DNA from: Candidatus Woesearchaeota archaeon
Lineage (GTDB): Archaea; Nanobdellota; Nanobdellia; SCGC-AAA011-G17; GW2011-AR17
Assembly (NCBI GenBank): GCA_003694495.1
Contig: RFJO01000051.1
Coordinates: 1 to 10,480, forward strand
Length of the DNA: 10,480 nt
Direction: 5' to 3'
Shown: in pieces, positions 6,789 to 10,480 of the stretch
How the letters are laid out: each line of letters begins with the position of its first letter
Numbering within the stretch: position 1 is the stretch's first letter
Made by a program: the position numbers and the translations under genes
Notes under the pieces: model-generated
The model's database searches: none
What the model was told of the DNA's origin: nothing
The model's input: the letters and a program-made list of their open reading frames with translations, nothing else

Positions 6789-6799
6789 AGTCCATTCAT
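6692..6799 (-). CDS. Possible 35-aa ORF overlapping the headless repeat gene stop
   Basis: Its ATG overlaps the TGA of the headless repeat gene as ATGA, the same position as the mini-ORFs after the other two copies. It begins MNG like them, then differs completely (LYGSKKELEEYEDVLLRRLV and on to a TAG at 6692). The product would be one charged amphipathic helix. It is entirely antisense to the J-domain gene for 97 nt, so at most one of the two 3' ends is likely under coding constraint there. It may only be a chance ORF created where the duplicated DNA ends. Confidence 0.2.
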   Translation of the reverse strand: MNGLYGSKKELEEYEDVLLRRLVSLVRLYESLSLR

Positions 6800-7677
6800 T
6801 CTGTCTCACCAGTAAAAACTTTATAACCCTCAGGATGAAGGCACAAGCCCCATAAGGCATTAGAAACAGAATAAACATTAGTGTCGCCTTTAGAGCCATC
6901 TTGTTTAACATAGTAACTTACCAAACCATCTCTTCTTACTAAATTGCCTAATCTTTTCATAGATTGGATAACTTTTCTAGCATCATCTTTTTTACCAACA
7001 GCCTTCAACAACATGCTCCATAAGGCATTATCATAAGAATAAACATCCATATTTCTATCTGAACCATTTGCTTTTACACACTTACTAACCAGGCCGTCAC
7101 CCCTAACCAAATCGCCTAAGTTATTCATTGACTCAACAACTTGGATTGCTTTATCCCTATATCCAAGAGCGTTTAATAACAAGCCCCATAAAACATTAGA
7201 ATCTGAATAAACAGTTCTATTTCCAAAAGAACCCCTTGCTTTTACATAACTACTTACCAACCCATCAGGCCTAACTAAATTGCCTAATTTATTCATTGAC
7301 TCAACAACTTGGATTGCTTTATCTCTATACCCAACAGCATTCAACAACATTCCCCATAAAGCATTATCATCAGAATAAACATTTGTATTTCTATTAGAAG
7401 TATTACGATATATAATCGCACTTACCAACCCATCACGTCTAGCTAAACGTTTCCACTTAATAGATTTAACAACTTTCTTAGCTTTTTTTCTAGACCCAAC
7501 AGCATTCAACAACAATCCCCATAAAGCGTTATCATAAGAATAAATGTCCTTATTTACAGAAAAACCATCTGAACCTACACACTGATTTACCAAACCATTA
7601 CCCCTTACCAAATAGTCGAATCCCTTCATTGATTCAACAACTTGAATTGCTTCATCTTTTTCGCCAACAGCATACAT
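6796..7677 (-). CDS. Headless repeat protein: partial unit, four full units and the shared C-terminal cap
   Basis: 293 aa of the same repeat family as the 635-aa protein, but without its N-terminal domain. The ORF opens inside a repeat: MYAVGEKDEA aligns with the internal MLLNAVGEKDEA. A partial unit (1-47) is followed by units at 48-102, 103-158, 159-214 and 215-270, then the cap at 271-293 (LCLHPEGYKVFTGETE). Just before the ATG are a TAA two codons upstream and the 3' flank of the 635-aa gene. No TATA box at the right distance and no Shine-Dalgarno motif are visible. All 293 codons remain open, which argues against long decay. It could be a silent donor cassette, a recent truncation, or the last gene of a polycistronic mRNA (its ATG is 14 nt after the mini-ORF stop). 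Function is unknown. Confidence 0.6.
   Translation of the reverse strand: MYAVGEKDEAIQVVESMKGFDYLVRGNGLVNQCVGSDGFSVNKDIYSYDNALWGLLLNAVGSRKKAKKVVKSIKWKRLARRDGLVSAIIYRNTSNRNTNVYSDDNALWGMLLNAVGYRDKAIQVVESMNKLGNLVRPDGLVSSYVKARGSFGNRTVYSDSNVLWGLLLNALGYRDKAIQVVESMNNLGDLVRGDGLVSKCVKANGSDRNMDVYSYDNALWSMLLKAVGKKDDARKVIQSMKRLGNLVRRDGLVSYYVKQDGSKGDTNVYSVSNALWGLCLHPEGYKVFTGETE
6799..7677 (-). repeat. Tandem protein-coding repeats in the headless copy
   Basis: Units of 165-168 bp lie at 7372-7536, 7204-7371, 7036-7203 and 6868-7035, with a partial unit at 7537-7677 and the terminal half unit at 6799-6867. The middle units are close at DNA level: the stretch coding for KAIQVVESMN with its surroundings is almost the same in the units at 7204-7371 and 7036-7203. 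This indicates recent duplication or gene conversion. Confidence 0.85.
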
Positions 7678-7756
7678 AAATTAAACAACTTTTAAAGAAT
7701 CTTTAGAGCCATAACTTTAAAATTATACCTTTCAAGAAATTCCATTTCAACTCCAT
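7672..7756. repeat. 3'-flank direct repeat, copy A
   Basis: The flank after the stop of the 635-aa gene matches the flank at 9774-9870 after the upstream copy, apart from scattered substitutions and a 12-nt gap. Homology continues leftwards to ATACATAAATTAAAC (7672-7686) and stops exactly where the headless ORF begins. On the other side it runs on into the coding cap. This is the likely exchange point that joined a truncated repeat array to the flank of a complete gene. Confidence 0.8.
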
Positions 7757-7760
7757 TCAT
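7692..7760 (-). CDS. Possible 22-aa mini-ORF, copy A
   Basis: The ATG at 7760 overlaps the TGA of the 635-aa gene as ATGA, the arrangement used for coupled translation. The predicted peptide starts MNGVEMEFLERYNFK and ends VMALKIL. The equivalent mini-ORF after the upstream copy (9794-9874) has the same start, end and reading frame, with one 12-nt in-frame gap. Four of the five differing codons change the amino acid, so selection on the peptide is not proven. It could equally be a conserved 3' untranslated or recombination sequence. Confidence 0.3.
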   Translation of the reverse strand: MNGVEMEFLERYNFKVMALKIL

Positions 7761-9664
7761 TCTGTCTCTCCTGTGAAAACTTTATAACCCTCAGGATGAA
7801 GGCACAAACCCCATAAGGCATTATTATAAGAAGAAACATCCATATTAAAACCATTACCATTTGGTATTACATACAAACTTACCAAGCCATCTGCCCTAAC
7901 TAAATTGCTTATGTTCTTCATTGATTCAACAACTTGAACTGCTTTACCTCTATAAGCAACAGCATTCAACAACATGCACCATAAAGCATTATTAGAAGAG
8001 AAAAGATACCAATCCTTCAAACCAAAAAGATCCCATTTATCGTCATAAGAACCATCCGCTTTTACATACTTCCTTATCAAGCCATCACTCCTTACTAAAT
8101 TGCCTAACTTCTCCATTGACTTAACAACTTGCCTAGCTTCATCTTTTTCTCCAACTGCATTCAACAACATGCCCCATAAGGCATTAACATCTGAATAAAC
8201 ATTATTATCTAGCCTAGGACCATCTGCATATACGCAGTGACTTACCAGTCCATCATCCCTGACTAATCCTATCTTCTCCATTGAATGAATAACTCTCTTA
8301 GCTTCATATTTTTCTCCAAGAGCATTCAACAACATTCCCCATAAAGCATTATCATAAGAATGAACAAGCCTAGACCCATCAAAAAGATTTGCTTCTACAT
8401 ACCCACTTACCAAGCCATCATCCCTGACTAATCCTCTCTTCTCCATTGACTTAACAACTTGCCTAGCTTCATATTTTTCTCCAACTGCATTCAACAACAT
8501 TCCCCATAAAGCATTATTACCAGAAAAGAAAATATACAAATCCTTCAAAGCAAAAAGTTCCCAGATATCGTCATAAGAACCATCCGCTTTTACATACTTC
8601 CTTATCAAGCCATCTCTCCTTACTAAATATGTCCTATTCATTGACTTAACAACTCTCTTAGCTTCATCTTTTTCTCCAAGAGCATTCAACAACATACCCC
8701 ATAAGGCATTAGCATCTGAATAAACATTCATATTCCCAGCAGAACCATCTTGTTTTACATACCCACATACTAAGCCATCAGGCCTAACTAAACCAATTTC
8801 TTCCATTGACTCAACAACATGAATTGCTTTATATTTTTCCCCAAGAGTATTCAACAACATGTCCCATAAGGCATCATCATTTTTAATAAAGGCACTTATA
8901 TCTTTACTTATCAAGCCAGCAACTTTAGACCTTTTCAGTCTTCTATATAACATTTCAATATCATATATTTCTCTTAACCTATCAATAGTCATTTTTGGAG
9001 AAGATTCTAGATTGTATTCAAAATAATAAAAATAATTCTCTCTAGCTCCTGGGATTTTAGCAAGCCGTCTTAAATCCTCTTCATATTGAATTATATCCTC
9101 TACACTAAAATCATGTTTTGAAAGTTTTGCAACAGCTTCAAGGCTTACTTTATTCTGTCTAAACTTTTCCACACCATCTCTCGTAAATCTTTTATTCTCA
9201 TTAAAATACTCTCTAAGTTGCTCATACATCACAAGCGCTTCAAAATCCTCCATGATCTTGTACAAGGCATCCCTTCCATCATCCTTAATCTTCTCTATTA
9301 CTGATTTTAAGCCAGGGTTATCAGAACCAATCACTAAATCAGAATTTTCCAAACCCAAAAAATAATGCATGATTTTTTTATAAACAGTCTCAAGGCATTC
9401 TATGCTTTTTTTATATTTTTTTTCTGAAATTTTTTGGTTATGCTCCCCTTGAACAAAAACCTTTCTTGCTTTTTCATAATTCTTAAGCTCTTTTTTGTTT
9501 AAAACGCCTAAATCCAAAAAAAATGACAAGTCATCAGGTGTAGTCTCAAGCTTAAACAAATCTTCATCTAAAAAATCATAAAATAAAGGATACAACTCGC
9601 TTTCATCGACTTTTCTTATGTCAAGACAAGACAACCTTTCTATTTCATCTGCTAAGTCTGCCAT
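7757..9664 (-). CDS. Large repeat protein: unique N-terminal domain, six ~55-aa repeats and C-terminal cap
   Basis: 635 aa; I do not recognise the family. Residues 1-261 are unique, charged and predicted helical, with no signal peptide or membrane segment, so the protein is probably cytoplasmic. Six units follow at 262-316, 317-381, 382-436, 437-491, 492-556 and 557-612. A half unit (613-635) closes with LCLHPEGYKVFTGETE. Each unit reads NALWGMLLNAxGEKxEA, then a second helix VVKSM, then LVRxDGLVSxYVKADGS and a closing VYS. That suggests a helical hairpin plus a loop, recalling solenoid repeats (PPR/TPR) or the hairpins of an (alpha/alpha)6 toroid; neither is established. Units 2 and 5 share a 10-residue insertion (DLF-GLKDWY-like). 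It has its own TATA box and a short leader, and is the only complete copy in the window. Confidence 0.85.
   Translation of the reverse strand: MADLADEIERLSCLDIRKVDESELYPLFYDFLDEDLFKLETTPDDLSFFLDLGVLNKKELKNYEKARKVFVQGEHNQKISEKKYKKSIECLETVYKKIMHYFLGLENSDLVIGSDNPGLKSVIEKIKDDGRDALYKIMEDFEALVMYEQLREYFNENKRFTRDGVEKFRQNKVSLEAVAKLSKHDFSVEDIIQYEEDLRRLAKIPGARENYFYYFEYNLESSPKMTIDRLREIYDIEMLYRRLKRSKVAGLISKDISAFIKNDDALWDMLLNTLGEKYKAIHVVESMEEIGLVRPDGLVCGYVKQDGSAGNMNVYSDANALWGMLLNALGEKDEAKRVVKSMNRTYLVRRDGLIRKYVKADGSYDDIWELFALKDLYIFFSGNNALWGMLLNAVGEKYEARQVVKSMEKRGLVRDDGLVSGYVEANLFDGSRLVHSYDNALWGMLLNALGEKYEAKRVIHSMEKIGLVRDDGLVSHCVYADGPRLDNNVYSDVNALWGMLLNAVGEKDEARQVVKSMEKLGNLVRSDGLIRKYVKADGSYDDKWDLFGLKDWYLFSSNNALWCMLLNAVAYRGKAVQVVESMKNISNLVRADGLVSLYVIPNGNGFNMDVSSYNNALWGLCLHPEGYKVFTGETE
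7760..8881 (-). repeat. Six tandem protein-coding repeats plus terminal half unit
   Basis: The units occupy 8717-8881, 8522-8716, 8357-8521, 8192-8356, 7997-8191 and 7829-7996, and the half unit 7760-7828. Units 2 and 5 (195 bp each, with the same insertion) are almost identical around 8041-8100 and 8569-8628, an offset of 528 bp or three units. This points to a past duplication of a three-unit block and not only single-unit slippage. Confidence 0.9.
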
Positions 9665-9773
9665 TTTTCCTGTTTGAGTTTCACAATAGCTCCTATATAA
9701 ATCTTTTTATGACTGCCAAGTAAAAATTGCTAAGTAAGGTTATTATTTAGGGATGTTTCTTTTCGCCTAAATT
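9665..9773. other. Upstream region of the 635-aa gene
   Basis: It holds the promoter of the 635-aa gene and otherwise AT-rich non-coding sequence. Next to the flank repeat the minus strand reads TTTAGGCGAAAAG, faintly like GTTGGCGAAAAAG at the headless ORF start. It may be a decayed remnant of a repeat unit, or chance. Confidence 0.4.
9693..9702 (-). promoter_or_regulatory. TATA box for the 635-aa repeat gene
   Basis: The minus strand reads AAAAGATTTATATAGG with the TTTATATA core 30-37 nt before the ATG at 9664. Transcription should begin within about 10 nt of the start codon. Only AGGA near the ATG resembles a Shine-Dalgarno motif. No comparable box is found before the headless copy. Confidence 0.5.
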
Positions 9774-9870
9774 ATACATAAATTAAACAGCTTTTAAAGA
9801 ATCTTCAGAGCCATAACTTTATCTTCAATACTAAAATGATAGCTTTCAAGTATTTCCACTTCAACTCCAT
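9774..9870. repeat. 3'-flank direct repeat, copy B
   Basis: Partner of 7672-7756, lying after the stop of the upstream, partial repeat gene. It carries 12 extra nt (an in-frame insertion in the mini-ORF) and a few substitutions. Both copies end at ATACATA followed by unrelated or barely related sequence. With the cap-coding DNA the repeated tract exceeds 150 bp, long enough for homologous recombination. Confidence 0.8.
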
Positions 9871-9874
9871 TCAT
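9794..9874 (-). CDS. Possible 26-aa mini-ORF, copy B
   Basis: The ATG at 9874 overlaps the TGA of the partial repeat gene as ATGA. The peptide begins MNGVEVEILESYHF, has the extra residues SIED relative to copy A, and ends KVMALKIL. It has the same frame and stop as copy A. See that entry for the limits of the evidence. Confidence 0.3.
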   Translation of the reverse strand: MNGVEVEILESYHFSIEDKVMALKIL

Positions 9875-10480
9875 TCTGTCTCTCCTGTGAAAACTTTATA
9901 ACCTTCTGGATGAAGGCACAAACCCCATAAGGCATTATTATAAGAATAAAGGCGCATATCCCCATAAAGATGATTTGGATTTTTAGAGGAATCTACCAAG
10001 CCATCGCGCCTAACTAAACCTATATTCTTCATTGATTTGATAACTTTAATTGCCTTACGTTTTTTTCCAACAGCATTCAACAACATACCCCATAAGGCAT
10101 TATTATAAGAATAAATATTAGAACTTAAGACAGGACCATTTTTCATTACATCGTAACTTACTAAACCATCATCCCTAAGCAATCCTATCTTCTTCATTGA
10201 TTTAATAACTTTAATTGCCCTAAATTTTTTTCCAACAGCATTCAACAATAGACCCCAATAGGCATTATCAGAAGAATAAATAATATTTGCAACAGGATCA
10301 AAAGAACCTTGTTTTAGACGCCTTCTTACCAAGCCACCATCTATAACTAATCCTATATTATTTATTGATTTAATAACTTTCTTAGCCCTATCTCTATATC
10401 CAACAGCATTCAACAACATACCCCAAAAAGCATTATTTTCAAAATAAATATTTCTATTACCCTCAGAACCATCTGAACAT
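9871..10480 (-). CDS. Third repeat-protein copy, C-terminal part (5' end beyond window)
   Basis: The frame stays open to the right edge, past the first ATG at 10419; the codons before that ATG read SDGSEGNRNIYFENNAFWG, which is the end of one repeat and the start of the next. So the gene is cut by the window and does not start at 10419. It holds the tail of one unit, three full units (the last at residues 105-159 counted from the internal Met) and the same cap, LCLHPEGYKVFTGETE. The units are richer in lysine than in the other copies (KKFRAIKVIKSMKKIG), so the copies have diverged inside while sharing their 3' end. Whether it has the N-terminal domain cannot be seen. Function unknown. Confidence 0.75.
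   Translation of the reverse strand, partial: CSDGSEGNRNIYFENNAFWGMLLNAVGYRDRAKKVIKSINNIGLVIDGGLVRRRLKQGSFDPVANIIYSSDNAYWGLLLNAVGKKFRAIKVIKSMKKIGLLRDDGLVSYDVMKNGPVLSSNIYSYNNALWGMLLNAVGKKRKAIKVIKSMKNIGLVRRDGLVDSSKNPNHLYGDMRLYSYNNALWGLCLHPEGYKVFTGETE
9874..10480 (-). repeat. Tandem protein-coding repeats in the partial upstream copy
   Basis: Full units end at the YS marker and begin with NNAFW, DNAYW and NNALW. They are followed by the 69-bp terminal half unit. The unit length is 55-56 aa (165-168 bp), the same as in the other two copies. Confidence 0.8.

Noticed and set aside
7757..8881. Assignment as pentatricopeptide or TPR repeats
   Set aside because: The helix pattern is reminiscent, but the unit is ~55 aa instead of 34-35, and the DGLV loop is not part of those families.
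6796..9664. Insertion sequence or transposon explaining the duplications
   Set aside because: No transposase, terminal inverted repeats or target-site duplications are visible; the repeated DNA is the gene family itself and its 3' flank.
6796..10480. CRISPR array
   Set aside because: The repeats are about 165-195 bp, coding, and vary throughout; there are no short identical repeats with unique spacers and no cas genes.
6796..10480. Diversity-generating retroelement target region
   Set aside because: No reverse transcriptase, no template repeat and no adenine-specific variation pattern is seen in the window.

Overview
The window looks like part of a chromosome from an AT-rich archaeon, most likely a DPANN lineage such as a Woesearchaeota/Pacearchaeota-like genome. 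The evidence is a Taw3/TYW3 wyosine methyltransferase, an archaeal-type phosphoglycerate kinase, AT-rich TATA-like boxes about 25-30 nt before several starts (implying leaderless or short-leader mRNAs), and the archaeal Shine-Dalgarno motif GGTGATC before one gene. The lineage is inferred; no rRNA is present.

Left part (1-2437, minus strand): trxB (thioredoxin reductase), then gap (class I, bacterial-type GAPDH), then the start of pgk, which overlaps gap by 4 nt and runs off the left edge. GAPDH and PGK catalyse consecutive steps of glycolysis/gluconeogenesis. The GAPDH cofactor residues point towards NADP(H).

Middle (2438-5869): a divergent promoter region drives a secreted lipoprotein with an acidic E/Q/P linker and two similar C-terminal domains. 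It is followed by tyw3, whose stop overlaps that of a convergent pair: a Tat-exported trypsin-like serine protease, then 1 nt later a GlmU-like UDP-GlcNAc biosynthesis enzyme.

Right part (5870-10480): a small plus-strand operon (83-aa acidic protein, J-domain protein) has a strong TATA box, an 8-bp inverted repeat close to the expected transcription start, and a GGAGG ribosome binding site. It runs head-on into a minus-strand locus holding three copies of an unfamiliar repeat-protein family. The unit is about 55 aa (NALWGMLLNAxG, then a second helix ending SM, then LVRxDGLV, ending VYS). Every copy ends with the same C-terminal cap (LCLHPEGYKVFTGETE).

The central copy (635 aa) is complete, with its own TATA box and a unique helical N-terminal domain of about 260 aa. 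The copy downstream of it is headless: it begins in the middle of a repeat and has no visible promoter. The copy upstream is cut by the window edge. The 3' ends and 3' flanks of the central and upstream copies are long direct repeats, and each carries a tiny ORF overlapping the stop as ATGA. This layout resembles an expressed gene beside partial cassettes that can exchange repeats by recombination. That locus is the most novel part of the window, and its function is unknown.
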